In this document: positions 28,171 to 38,083 of the stretch, one piece after another
How the letters are laid out: each line of letters starts with the position of its first letter
How positions within the stretch are numbered: the stretch's first letter is position 1
Assembly: GCA_038240605.1 (NCBI GenBank)
Contig: JBBSDP010000014.1
Location: 30,972-94,971, forward strand
Origin: JBBSDP01 sp038240605
GTDB lineage: Bacteria > Planctomycetota > Phycisphaerae > Tepidisphaerales > Tepidisphaeraceae
Length of the DNA stretch: 64,000 nucleotides
Reading direction: 5' to 3'
Position numbers and translations under genes: made by a program
Notes under the pieces: generated by a model
Seen by the model: only the letters and a program-made list of their open reading frames with translations
Databases searched by the model: none
What the model was told of the DNA's origin: nothing

Positions 28171-29160
28171 TCAGAAAGTTCGCTTGCAGAGCCAGCCCAG
28201 CTCCGTCCAGGTCTGGAACCACTCGCGGATTCGCACCGGCCAGTCGGCCGCCTCGGTTTCATCGGACGCCGATATGGCCGCTTCGCACGCCTCGGCAACG
28301 CTCGCCCCGCCTGCCAGGTCGCGGAGCAGGCCGAATTCCGACGGCTCCAGCCGTCGGTAATAGAGGTCATTGTTGTGGCGATGGACGCCGACGAAGGTTT
28401 TGCTGGCTCGCGGGAGTCGGACGCGGCGCGAGCGGCGCGTTTTCGCTTCCTCTTCCATCGCGTTGCTCGCCTCGGAGCGTAGAGCCCGATCCTGTCGCTT
28501 GACCGAGATCACGAAATCGTCCAGCGGATATCCCATCTCCAGCAATGTCAGGTAGGGTTGAACCGAAAGCCGCAGCTTCGCCGGGTTGCGGCCGAGCAGG
28601 TCGTCGGGGACGAGCGGCGGCTTCGAAGGTCCGTCGAACGCCACCACCTGCGCCCATTCGAAGCGTGCCATGTCGAGACACATCGCGGTTCGCTGCGCGA
28701 TCAAGTCCGACCGTTCCCCGAGGAACGCGACGAGCCGGCTCCCCAGGTTTCGCAAAGTGAACGACGCCGAAGGATAGCGCTCCAGATAAGCGATGCGAAG
28801 TTTGCTAAACCTGGCATCGCCGAGGATCGCGCGGAGTCCGGGGTAATCATCGTAGAGACAATCGAGCAGCCGAAACCAGTACTGCTTGTTGTAGATCTCG
28901 ATGCGCTCGAGTGAGCTGAGCCGGTCGTTGGGCTTGATGAACCCTTCGACGACGGCGGACGTCGCGCGGCCGTCGCGCCACGTCCGCTGCATTCCGCCGG
29001 CTCGCGAAAGCGGCCGGCTGATCGTGGCGAAGGCGAGGCGCTGAAGCTCGCGCAACTCACCGACCGTCTGGCGCCCGCCATTCCGCGGCGCGGCGGCGGC
29101 TGCGGCGCGCAAATGTCCACGGCGAATCTGGGGCGGCGCATCAGGCCGTGACGATCGCAT
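28171..29160 (-). CDS. DUF2063-type partner protein of the DUF692 enzyme (BufC-like)
   Basis: 329 aa from ATG 29160, overlapping the end of the DUF692 gene by 20 nt in another frame; this coupling and the loss of similarity further upstream set the start. The N-terminal DUF2063 domain shows LSSLERIEIYNKQYWFRLLDCL and DDYPGLRAILGDARF; a central winged segment and a C-terminal WFQTWTELGWLCKRTF follow. DUF2063 proteins bind the precursor peptide and present it to the DUF692/MNIO enzyme. The middle (~235-260) is unusually Arg/Lys-rich. Confidence 0.88.
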   Translation of the reverse strand: MRSSRPDAPPQIRRGHLRAAAAAAPRNGGRQTVGELRELQRLAFATISRPLSRAGGMQRTWRDGRATSAVVEGFIKPNDRLSSLERIEIYNKQYWFRLLDCLYDDYPGLRAILGDARFSKLRIAYLERYPSASFTLRNLGSRLVAFLGERSDLIAQRTAMCLDMARFEWAQVVAFDGPSKPPLVPDDLLGRNPAKLRLSVQPYLTLLEMGYPLDDFVISVKRQDRALRSEASNAMEEEAKTRRSRRVRLPRASKTFVGVHRHNNDLYYRRLEPSEFGLLRDLAGGASVAEACEAAISASDETEAADWPVRIREWFQTWTELGWLCKRTF

Positions 29161-30016
29161 GTTCCTCCCTGGCGGGCTGGCTGAGGATTCGCTTGATGAA
29201 CCGATTTGCCTTGAGGGCTTCGCCATGCACTTCTTCGAACGACGGGATATGCGCATCCCATTCGAGAAGCGTATTGGTGACGCCGCAACGGCGCGTCGCG
29301 TGCTCGTACATTTTCCAGACAGGATCGAGCACGGGGTGATCGTGGGTGTCGAGGATGTATTTTTCGTACTTGCTGTGGCCGGCAATATGGATCTGGCCGA
29401 CACGTTCGGGGGGAACGTGGTTCAGGTAGTCGTACGGATCGAAGTTGTGGTTCTTGCTTGAGACGTAGATGTTGTTCACGTCGAGCAGGATGCCGCAATC
29501 CGCCTGCTCCACCACTTCAGCCAGGAATTCCCATTCGGTCATTTCCGAAGCGTGAAACTCGGCATAGCTGCTGACGTTCTCGACGCAGATGGGCACCTCG
29601 AGGAATTCGCTGGCGGCGCGGATCTTCTGCGCGGTCACCTTAGCGGCGGCGAACGTGTAAGGCATCGGTAGCAGGTCGTGGCTATAGGTGCCGTCCACGC
29701 TTCCCCAGCACAGGTGATCGGAAAGGAACGGCGTCTTCGTGCGCTTCACCAGGTCCTTGAGGCGGCGCAGGTGCTCACGGTCCAGGCGGTCGGTCGAACC
29801 GAAGTAGATCGACACGCCGTGCTGCACCACCCGGTACTGCTCGAGGATCTGGTCGAGGACTTCGAGCGGCCGGCCGGCGTCACACATGTAATTTTCGGAA
29901 ATGACCTCAAACCAGTCGACGGTCGGATTCTCGCTGAGGATATGGCGATAATGCGGGACGCGCAGGCCGATGCCGATGCCGAGGTCCGTATAGCCGTTGA
30001 ATCGATTGGCAGGCAT
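29141..30016 (-). CDS. DUF692 multinuclear iron enzyme (BufB-like)
   Basis: 291-aa TIM-barrel enzyme of the DUF692/MNIO family, which uses an Fe cluster and O2 to modify cysteines in RiPP precursors (MbnB and BufB are characterised relatives). Metal-ligand motifs are intact: YRVVQHGVSIYFG, FLSDHLCWG, ICVENVSSY, GILLDVNNIYVSS, QIHIAGHSKY, DTHDHPVLDPVW and LLEWDAHIPSFEE. The length is typical. It lies 114 nt downstream of the Cys-rich precursor gene, separated by a strong hairpin, and overlaps the DUF2063 gene. The probable substrate is the 102-aa peptide upstream. Confidence 0.95.
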   Translation of the reverse strand: MPANRFNGYTDLGIGIGLRVPHYRHILSENPTVDWFEVISENYMCDAGRPLEVLDQILEQYRVVQHGVSIYFGSTDRLDREHLRRLKDLVKRTKTPFLSDHLCWGSVDGTYSHDLLPMPYTFAAAKVTAQKIRAASEFLEVPICVENVSSYAEFHASEMTEWEFLAEVVEQADCGILLDVNNIYVSSKNHNFDPYDYLNHVPPERVGQIHIAGHSKYEKYILDTHDHPVLDPVWKMYEHATRRCGVTNTLLEWDAHIPSFEEVHGEALKANRFIKRILSQPAREEHAIVTA

Positions 30017-30050
30017 GTGGGAATTTCGGGGAAACGGAGGATCGAGAAAT

Positions 30051-30090
30051 CCGAGGGCCGTCCACCGGTGGGCGGAGGCGCGGCCCTCGG
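30051..30090 (-). terminator. Intercistronic hairpin between the bufferin precursor and DUF692 genes
   Basis: CCGAGGGCCG (30051-30060) pairs perfectly with CGGCCCTCGG (30081-30090), with a 20-nt loop that contains the further palindrome CCACCGGTGG. No long U-run follows on the minus strand, so it is more likely a leaky attenuator or 3'-stability element that keeps precursor mRNA in excess over enzyme mRNA than a full terminator. Confidence 0.6.
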
Positions 30091-30130
30091 AAATGAGTTA
30101 GAGAGACAGCGGGCAAGTTTCGGCGATCAG

Positions 30131-30439
30131 TTAGATCGCTTCGACCTTGCAGCCACCCTTGCCCTTGCAGGAGTTCTTGCCCTTGCAGTCGTTGTCGCCG
30201 GTCTTGCAGCCGCCCTTGCCCTTGCAGTCGTTCATGCCCTTGCAGTCATGCTTGTCCTTGTCTTCCAGGAGCAGCTTGGCACCGGCCTTGGTGCTGCTGG
30301 AGACGAGCTTCTTGACCGAGCTGGTGCTGCTGAGCGACTGGGGGGCGCCCGTCGTGGTCGAAGCGGAAGCGAGGGTGGCGGAGCCGGCGATCAGTCCGCC
30401 CATGGCGGCGGCGGCGATCATCAATTTGGTGCTCTTCAT
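30131..30439 (-). CDS. Bufferin-type RiPP precursor, Cys-rich exported peptide (BufA-like)
   Basis: 102 aa from ATG 30439 with AAAGGA about 8 nt upstream. An N-terminal Sec signal peptide (MKSTKLMIAAAAMGGLIAGS..., cleavage near ASAST) precedes a Ser/Thr-rich linker and a Lys-rich tail with six cysteines in two similar blocks: HDCKGMNDCKGKGGCK and NDCKGKNSCKGKGGCK. Such CKGKxxCKGKGGC tails occur in bufferin precursors, whose cysteines become metal-chelating thiooxazoles and which protect against copper. The downstream DUF692, DUF2063 and DoxX genes complete the operon. Metal specificity cannot be read from the sequence. Confidence 0.9.
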   Translation of the reverse strand: MKSTKLMIAAAAMGGLIAGSATLASASTTTGAPQSLSSTSSVKKLVSSSTKAGAKLLLEDKDKHDCKGMNDCKGKGGCKTGDNDCKGKNSCKGKGGCKVEAI

Positions 30440-30793
30440 GGTCTGTTCCTTTCGGTACGGTTGTGGAGGGACTCCACGGTAATTGGATCGAAACTGTAAC
30501 ACGGGCAGGGCGCACAGGCCCCACTATTCAAACCGAGGTAGCGCGTCTTGACGCAACCCCATGGTTCACGTAGACCGGCGCTCTCATCGCTGCGCCGCAT
30601 TCACCTCCTTTTCGATGGGCAAGACATCGCGCCCTGGATTAGCTGAAGGAATTGACCGCACGCGCGGCCATTGGTTAGTTGCCGAATGCCAGGTCACCGC
30701 TGACACACGCATTGCGGCGACGGCACTCCATTGGAAAACCGATTCGGGGAGACACTCTATTCCCACCGCTTGCCTCCGTACCGGAAAATTGCA
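30440..30793. other. Intergenic region upstream of the bufferin operon
   Basis: 354 nt without a credible gene. It contains the bufferin Shine-Dalgarno and a small perfect inverted repeat GTGGAG-GGA-CTCCAC (30463-30477) in the leader, about 25 nt before the start codon; this could be a short regulatory hairpin or repressor site. No well-spaced -35/-10 pair was found. The rest (30540-30790) shows nothing recognisable. Confidence 0.4.
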
Positions 30794-33571
<2,778 letters not shown>

Positions 33572-33652
33572 GGGTTGCGCGACCTCGGCAAAATCCTACC
33601 GAACGTTGCTGGACAGGATAACCCGGGAGGGGTGGCGGCGGCTACGCGTCGG

Positions 33653-33658
33653 TACAAT
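33653..33658 (+). promoter_or_regulatory. Putative -10 box of moaC (leaderless promoter)
   Basis: TACAAT ends 6 nt before the ATG at 33665 and no Shine-Dalgarno is present, so the expected transcription start coincides with the start codon. No good -35 was seen. Confidence 0.4.
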
Positions 33659-33664
33659 ATCGGA

Positions 33665-34210
33665 ATGCCAAAAATGAAGCCCACGCATCTCGACGCCGAT
33701 GGCCATGCGCACATGGTGGACGTCGGCGAGAAACCGATCACCCGGCGTGAGGCCCGCGCGGAAGGGGTGATCCTGGTTCAGCCAGCTACGCTCCGCGCGA
33801 TTGCCGAATCAGCCGTTGCCAAGGGAGATGTATTCAGCGCGGCGCGCATTGCCGGCATCATGGCGGCCAAGCGGTGTGGCGAATTGATCCCCCTCTGCCA
33901 TTCATTGCCAGTGGAAAGCGTGGAAATTCATTTTGGGGTGGCCGAGCTGGAGCCGGACAAAAGCGAGCCAATCAGGATCTACATCGATGCCGTCGCCCGC
34001 GTTACCGCGAAGACGGGCGTGGAAATGGAAGCGCTGGCCGCTGTCAGCGTCGCCGCCCTCACGATCTATGACATGTGCAAGTCGATCGATAAGACGATGC
34101 AGATCGAAGGCATCCGCCTATTGAGCAAGACGGGAGGTCGCTCGGGCGATTATCGCGCGGCGCCCTCGTCGAGGACCAGGGGCGGCAGCCGGCCATCGAG
34201 AAACTCCTGA
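33665..34210 (+). CDS. moaC: Cyclic pyranopterin monophosphate synthase
   Basis: 181-aa cytosolic enzyme of molybdenum cofactor biosynthesis (converts the MoaA product to cPMP). Family motifs: AHMVDVGEKPITRREARAEG near the start, AAKRCGELIPLCHSLPVES, and KTGVEMEALAAVSVAALTIYDMCKSID; the usual end GGRSGDYR is followed by a 17-aa basic tail encoded wholly within the overlap with ruvX. ATG 33665 or ATG 33674 could be the start. moaA and other mo-co genes are not in the window. Confidence 0.95.
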   Translation: MPKMKPTHLDADGHAHMVDVGEKPITRREARAEGVILVQPATLRAIAESAVAKGDVFSAARIAGIMAAKRCGELIPLCHSLPVESVEIHFGVAELEPDKSEPIRIYIDAVARVTAKTGVEMEALAAVSVAALTIYDMCKSIDKTMQIEGIRLLSKTGGRSGDYRAAPSSRTRGGSRPSRNS

Positions 34211-34608
34211 AGCAATTGCGCCGCAACCAGCGCATCCAGCCGTTGCTTCTTCCCGGCGCGCGTCAGCCGCTCACCAGCCTGCTTGCGCGCGACCAGTTGC
34301 TGTTCGGCAACAAAGCTGCTGAGCCGCTCATCAACGGGAACGAGCGGCAGGCTCGCGGCGCTGGCCAGTGCGCGGGCCCACTCGATCGCGGATCGGGCGG
34401 CGGGACCGAGAGAGCCGTCCATGTTCAGCGGAACGCCCACCAGCAGCCGTTCGACGCCCTCTTTTTCGATGACCGCACGAATTTCTTCGGTGGCTTGCTG
34501 AGGCGATGTGACCGCGAGCACGGCCAGTGGGGTCGCGAACTGCCCGCCGGCATCGCTGAGGGCGAGCCCGACACGGCGCGTCCCCAGATCAATTGCGAGC
34601 GTTCGCAT
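34150..34608 (-). CDS. ruvX: RuvX/YqgF putative Holliday junction resolvase / pre-16S rRNA nuclease
   Basis: 152-aa RNase H-fold protein. Motifs: AIDLGTRRVGLALSD (first catalytic Asp), LLVGVPLNMDGSLGP, PLVPVDERLSS (catalytic Glu) and KKQRLDALVAAQLLQEFLD (last Asp). The length is typical. YqgF acts in 16S rRNA 5'-end maturation and has been proposed as a Holliday junction resolvase. It overlaps moaC tail-to-tail by 61 nt and lies 53 nt downstream of manC. Confidence 0.95.
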   Translation of the reverse strand: MRTLAIDLGTRRVGLALSDAGGQFATPLAVLAVTSPQQATEEIRAVIEKEGVERLLVGVPLNMDGSLGPAARSAIEWARALASAASLPLVPVDERLSSFVAEQQLVARKQAGERLTRAGKKQRLDALVAAQLLQEFLDGRLPPLVLDEGAAR

Positions 34609-34661
34609 GAGAAGATCAGTCGGGGAAAGAGGGGTTGCGCGCGGCGCTCGCCCGCGACCGC

Positions 34662-35768
34662 TCAGAGAAATCGCTCGCCCGTCTTTTCCTTGACGCGCCC
34701 AACAAGTTCCTTGACGCGCTGCGCCTCCGCCTTAGGGCAGACGAGCGTGGCGTCCTTGGTGTGGACGATGATCATGTCGCTGACGCCGATCGCGGTGATC
34801 AGGTGCTCGGGGTCTTCGCTGATGACGATGTTGTCGTCGGAGTCCACGAAAATACAAGTTTCGCAGTCGGTGGCGTTGTTGTGCTCGTCGGTGGCAAGCG
34901 TTTCCGCCAGCGCCGGCCACGAACCGACGTCCAGCCACTGCACCGGCATCTCGACGACCATGACGTGCGCCATCCCCTTGTTCTGCGAGGCCGGCTCCAT
35001 GATCGCGTAGTCGATGCTGATCTTCGGCAGCGTCGGGTAAATCTCACGCAAGACCTCGTCGCGCCGCGGCGTGTCCCAGGCATCGGCGATGGTGGCCAAT
35101 CCTTTCGCCGAGGCCGGAAGGTGCGCGGCCAGCTCGCTCAGGACGGTGTCCGCGCGCCAGACGAACATGCCGCTGTTCCAATAGTAGCGTCCCGATTCGA
35201 CGTAGCGATCGGCGGTGGGCTTATCCGGCTTTTCCTTGAACGCCTGCACGCGATACGCGCCTTTGTTCCCGCTCTTAAGGTTCAACGGATCACCGCGGAA
35301 CACGTAACCGAGGCCGACGTGCCCATGCGTCGGGACGATCCCGAACGTGACCAGGGCGTTGGGCTGTTCGGCCACCACTTCGAACGCCGTGCGTAGCGAC
35401 GCCTGGAACTGCTCGACTGGTTCGATCACGTGGTCAGCGGTGACGATCGCGATGACCGCCTCGGGATCACGCTTGCGGAGAATGGCCGCGGGGAACCCGA
35501 CGGCGTTGGCCGTATCCCGTCCGATCGGTTCGCCCAGCAGGTTTTCCTTCGGCAGCTCCGGGAGGTTTGCGAGGATGCCCGGGCCATGGGCGGCGCTCGT
35601 GCAGACGAAGATCTGGTTGGCCGGCAGCACCCCACGCAGCCGCTCGTAGCTGAGTTGAAGCAGGCTCTTTCCGCGCACGACCGGAAGCAGTTGTTTGGGC
35701 CGGGCGCTGCGCGACGACGGCCACAACCGCGTCCCCGATCCACCCGCCATGATTACGCCGTATTGCAT
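34662..35768 (-). CDS. manC: Mannose-1-phosphate guanylyltransferase
   Basis: 368-aa nucleotidyltransferase making GDP-mannose from mannose-1-phosphate and GTP, for polysaccharide or glycoprotein synthesis. The N-terminal GGSGTRLWPSSRSARPKQLL is the NTP-binding signature; later FKEKPDKPTADRYVESGRYYWNSGMFVW and KISIDYAIMEPA are ManC-type. No fused isomerase domain is present. The ATG at 35768 has a TACACT box 6 nt upstream and no nearby Shine-Dalgarno. Confidence 0.95.
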   Translation of the reverse strand: MQYGVIMAGGSGTRLWPSSRSARPKQLLPVVRGKSLLQLSYERLRGVLPANQIFVCTSAAHGPGILANLPELPKENLLGEPIGRDTANAVGFPAAILRKRDPEAVIAIVTADHVIEPVEQFQASLRTAFEVVAEQPNALVTFGIVPTHGHVGLGYVFRGDPLNLKSGNKGAYRVQAFKEKPDKPTADRYVESGRYYWNSGMFVWRADTVLSELAAHLPASAKGLATIADAWDTPRRDEVLREIYPTLPKISIDYAIMEPASQNKGMAHVMVVEMPVQWLDVGSWPALAETLATDEHNNATDCETCIFVDSDDNIVISEDPEHLITAIGVSDMIIVHTKDATLVCPKAEAQRVKELVGRVKEKTGERFL

Positions 35769-35774
35769 AACGGT

Positions 35775-35780
35775 AGTGTA
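35775..35780 (-). promoter_or_regulatory. Putative -10 box of manC (leaderless promoter)
   Basis: TACACT on the minus strand ends 6 nt before the manC ATG. A GGAG lies too far upstream (~20 nt) to act as a Shine-Dalgarno. Confidence 0.4.
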
Positions 35781-35806
35781 AGGGCGACTCCTTCAAAAAC
35801 AATTCC

Positions 35807-35812
35807 TATACT
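35807..35812 (+). promoter_or_regulatory. Putative -10 box of the DUF2892 gene
   Basis: TATACT ends 8 nt before the ATG at 35821, again without a Shine-Dalgarno. With the manC box it makes a compact 52-nt divergent promoter region. Confidence 0.4.
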
Positions 35813-35820
35813 TCGCGCAG

Positions 35821-36051
35821 ATGCCACTGACCTGCAACATCGATTCGCGCGGCAAATTCGCCCGGCTGATTTACGGGCTGGCTCTCTTGATCGGCGGCGC
35901 GCTGATGATCTGGCTGTGGGCGATCGGATCCGGATCGCTCGTGCGGTGGGCGATATCGCTGGCCTGTCTTGTGGGCGGCGGGTTTGCCATATTCGAAGCA
36001 TGTGCCGGATGGTGCGTTGTGCGGGCGATGGGGATCAAGACGCCGATGTAA
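35821..36051 (+). CDS. Small DUF2892/YgaP-like membrane protein
   Basis: 76 aa with two transmembrane helices (RLIYGLALLIGGALMIWLWAI and RWAISLACLVGGGFAIFEA). The N-terminal CNIDSRGKFAR, a Gly-rich first helix and the end motif AGWCVVRAMGIKTPM fit the DUF2892 family of small inner-membrane proteins (as in the YgaP membrane part). Function unknown. It converges on the DUF3179 gene with 5 nt between stops. Confidence 0.8.
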   Translation: MPLTCNIDSRGKFARLIYGLALLIGGALMIWLWAIGSGSLVRWAISLACLVGGGFAIFEACAGWCVVRAMGIKTPM

Positions 36052-36056
36052 CGCGC

Positions 36057-37253
36057 CTATTGCGCGGGCGCTTCCGGTCCGGTCTCGAGCGTAAGCTTGG
36101 GATACCACCATTTCATCACGCCCCAATACAGGTCATCCTCGATCGGTACGCGGGTGAGCTTCTTGCCCTTCAATGCCTTGAGTCCATCGACCCATGCACC
36201 CTCGGCGCTCCAGCTCGAACCGGTATCATCGTCCTTGAATATCCCCTCGCCGCCCCGGCGGCCGCGCGTTTCATTCAATCGGAACCGCGGCAGGAGGTCG
36301 TTGGGAAGCCGGCGGTCAAATGCGCGCAGGCCCTCGCCGCTGCTGGGCCGAAAGACCATGACTGGGACGTTCTCCACGACGACGTTCATCGGCGATCGCG
36401 AGACCGTCTCGGAATCGATCGCGACGGGATGGACGCTGCCGAGCAGCGCGACGCGCGTGAGGGCGGGCCGGCTCATCGACATCGGCGGCATGGGATAAGC
36501 CGGCAGGATCGGCTTCGAGGGAGCATTGGTCCGGACGCCGCCACGGAGCGGCGCCAGCACGCGCGTCGCGGGACACTCCCGTCGCCACTCGCCCCAGGTC
36601 ATCTTGCTCATGTCGATTGGAGCGTCGAAACCTGAAGGCTTTTCCTTTTTGCTGGTGAGGCCGGTCACGCCGACGATAAATTCCCCGAGTCGCGCGTTAT
36701 AGACGAGCAGGGAATTGGCCGGCGTAGAGACGATCTCCAGGTCGCGGCCACGTAGCGTACGCCCGATCGTGGAGGCGACGGCGCGGTTGGCGAACGCCGA
36801 CCAAAGGAGGATCAGGCGTTTTTCGTGGTCGGACTGAAGGATGACCGGGCGGTCAAATAGCTGGGCATAGGGATAAGCGAACTTCGCATCGCCGAACGAG
36901 AGGCCAACGACGAATTCATCGTCACGGAGAAATTTTGCCTCGTCGGAACTGACGAACGTCGGCGCATCTTCGACGACCGCCAGGTTGCGCGTCGGCGCGA
37001 AATGATGCGCGAACAGCGCCAGCACCGGTCCGAGTCCGATGAGGAACCAGCTCCGACGTCGCCCCGCCACGACGAGCCCAATCAGCGCCACGCACAGCAC
37101 GATCGACAAGGCGACGAGCGGCCACTGGAGACGGCGTGCGAGCAGGATGAATTCGATCCCGTGGGGATACTGGGCCAGGGCGGGATGAGCGCCGTACGCC
37201 ACGATCGCAGCGCTGAGCGTCGCCAAAAACAGGATCGCCACCGGCAAAATCAC
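36057..37253 (-). CDS. DUF3179 membrane-anchored protein
   Basis: 398 aa with three N-terminal hydrophobic segments (~1-25, 44-64, 68-88) and a DUF3179 domain: DDEFVVGLSFGDAKFAYPYAQLFDRPVI, LLWSAFANRAVAST and LLVYNARLGEFIVGVTGL. The usual Cys of the GTYCPLC-type motif in this family is not evident. Function unknown. The GTG at 37253 has no Shine-Dalgarno but a perfect TATGAT 9 nt upstream. It lies 51 nt downstream of pgl. Confidence 0.82.
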   Translation of the reverse strand: MILPVAILFLATLSAAIVAYGAHPALAQYPHGIEFILLARRLQWPLVALSIVLCVALIGLVVAGRRRSWFLIGLGPVLALFAHHFAPTRNLAVVEDAPTFVSSDEAKFLRDDEFVVGLSFGDAKFAYPYAQLFDRPVILQSDHEKRLILLWSAFANRAVASTIGRTLRGRDLEIVSTPANSLLVYNARLGEFIVGVTGLTSKKEKPSGFDAPIDMSKMTWGEWRRECPATRVLAPLRGGVRTNAPSKPILPAYPMPPMSMSRPALTRVALLGSVHPVAIDSETVSRSPMNVVVENVPVMVFRPSSGEGLRAFDRRLPNDLLPRFRLNETRGRRGGEGIFKDDDTGSSWSAEGAWVDGLKALKGKKLTRVPIEDDLYWGVMKWWYPKLTLETGPEAPAQ

Positions 37254-37262
37254 GCGGTTCGG

Positions 37263-37268
37263 ATCATA
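37263..37268 (-). promoter_or_regulatory. Putative -10 box of the DUF3179 gene
   Basis: TATGAT on the minus strand, 9 nt before the GTG start codon; the predicted mRNA 5' end is within ~2 nt of the start. Confidence 0.4.
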
Positions 37269-37304
37269 ACCACAGTAGATGATTGTTGCGACCGGATGGG
37301 GCGC

Positions 37305-38036
37305 TCACACATCCGCCGCGGCGGTATCGAGGAGCCAGATCAACTTTCCCTCGGTCGGCTCGATTAACTGGATGGGCAGACGTAGCGGGTCACGCGGGCC
37401 TTGCAGCACCTCGGCGACGCGCGCCGCCTTCTTCGCCCCGGTAACGCAGACGAGAACCTCGCGGGCACGGTTCACGAACGGCGCGGTCATCGTGATCCGC
37501 CAGCTCTTGCCCGTGGTCGAGTGCTCGGCATAGTTCGCGACCACGCGATGTTCGCGCTCGCCGACCGCGGCGGTGCCGGGAAACAACGAGAGCGTATGCC
37601 CGTCATCACCCATTCCAAGGAGGACCAGGTCGAGTCCCCCATCACCAAACCTATCCTTGAGCAGCAAGCCATACTCCCGTGCTGCGTCGTTCGGCTCGAT
37701 CTCGCCCCGCATGCGATGGATGCTGGATGCCGGGATTGGCACCTTCGACAGCAGCGTGTCGTGCGCCATCTTGAAATTGCTCTCCGGGTGTTCCGGCGGG
37801 ACGCAACGCTCGTCGCCGAAGAACACCTCGAACTGCTCCCACGGCACGCGCGAGCGCAAGGGCTCTGCCGCCAGCAAGTCAAACATCGCCTTGGGTGTCG
37901 AGCCGCCGGCCAGGGCTACGCTGAACGTGCCTCGAACATCGACGGTTTCACGAGCCGATTTCGCGAATCGTTTCGCGGCCTCGCGCGCGACGGCCTCGGG
38001 GTCCGGAAACACTTGAATATGCGGAATAGCAGTCAT
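37305..38036 (-). CDS. pgl: 6-phosphogluconolactonase
   Basis: 243-aa cytosolic enzyme hydrolysing 6-phosphogluconolactone in the oxidative pentose phosphate pathway (DevB/SOL family). Motifs: FSVALAGGSTPKAMFDLL, FFGDERCVPPEHPESNFKMA, DLVLLGMGDDGHTLSLFPGT and the C-terminal LLDTAAA. Length is typical. No zwf or gnd gene is present in the window. Confidence 0.96.
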   Translation of the reverse strand: MTAIPHIQVFPDPEAVAREAAKRFAKSARETVDVRGTFSVALAGGSTPKAMFDLLAAEPLRSRVPWEQFEVFFGDERCVPPEHPESNFKMAHDTLLSKVPIPASSIHRMRGEIEPNDAAREYGLLLKDRFGDGGLDLVLLGMGDDGHTLSLFPGTAAVGEREHRVVANYAEHSTTGKSWRITMTAPFVNRAREVLVCVTGAKKAARVAEVLQGPRDPLRLPIQLIEPTEGKLIWLLDTAAADV

Positions 38037-38083
38037 GAGAAAATGTGCGCGGGATCAACGCGTGAGTCGTGCAACGCTTTCGC

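Noticed and set aside
29161..29403. N-terminal extension of the DUF2063 protein
   Set aside because: It lies entirely inside the DUF692 gene and has Ser/Arg-rich shadow composition; ATG 29160 is the sensible start.
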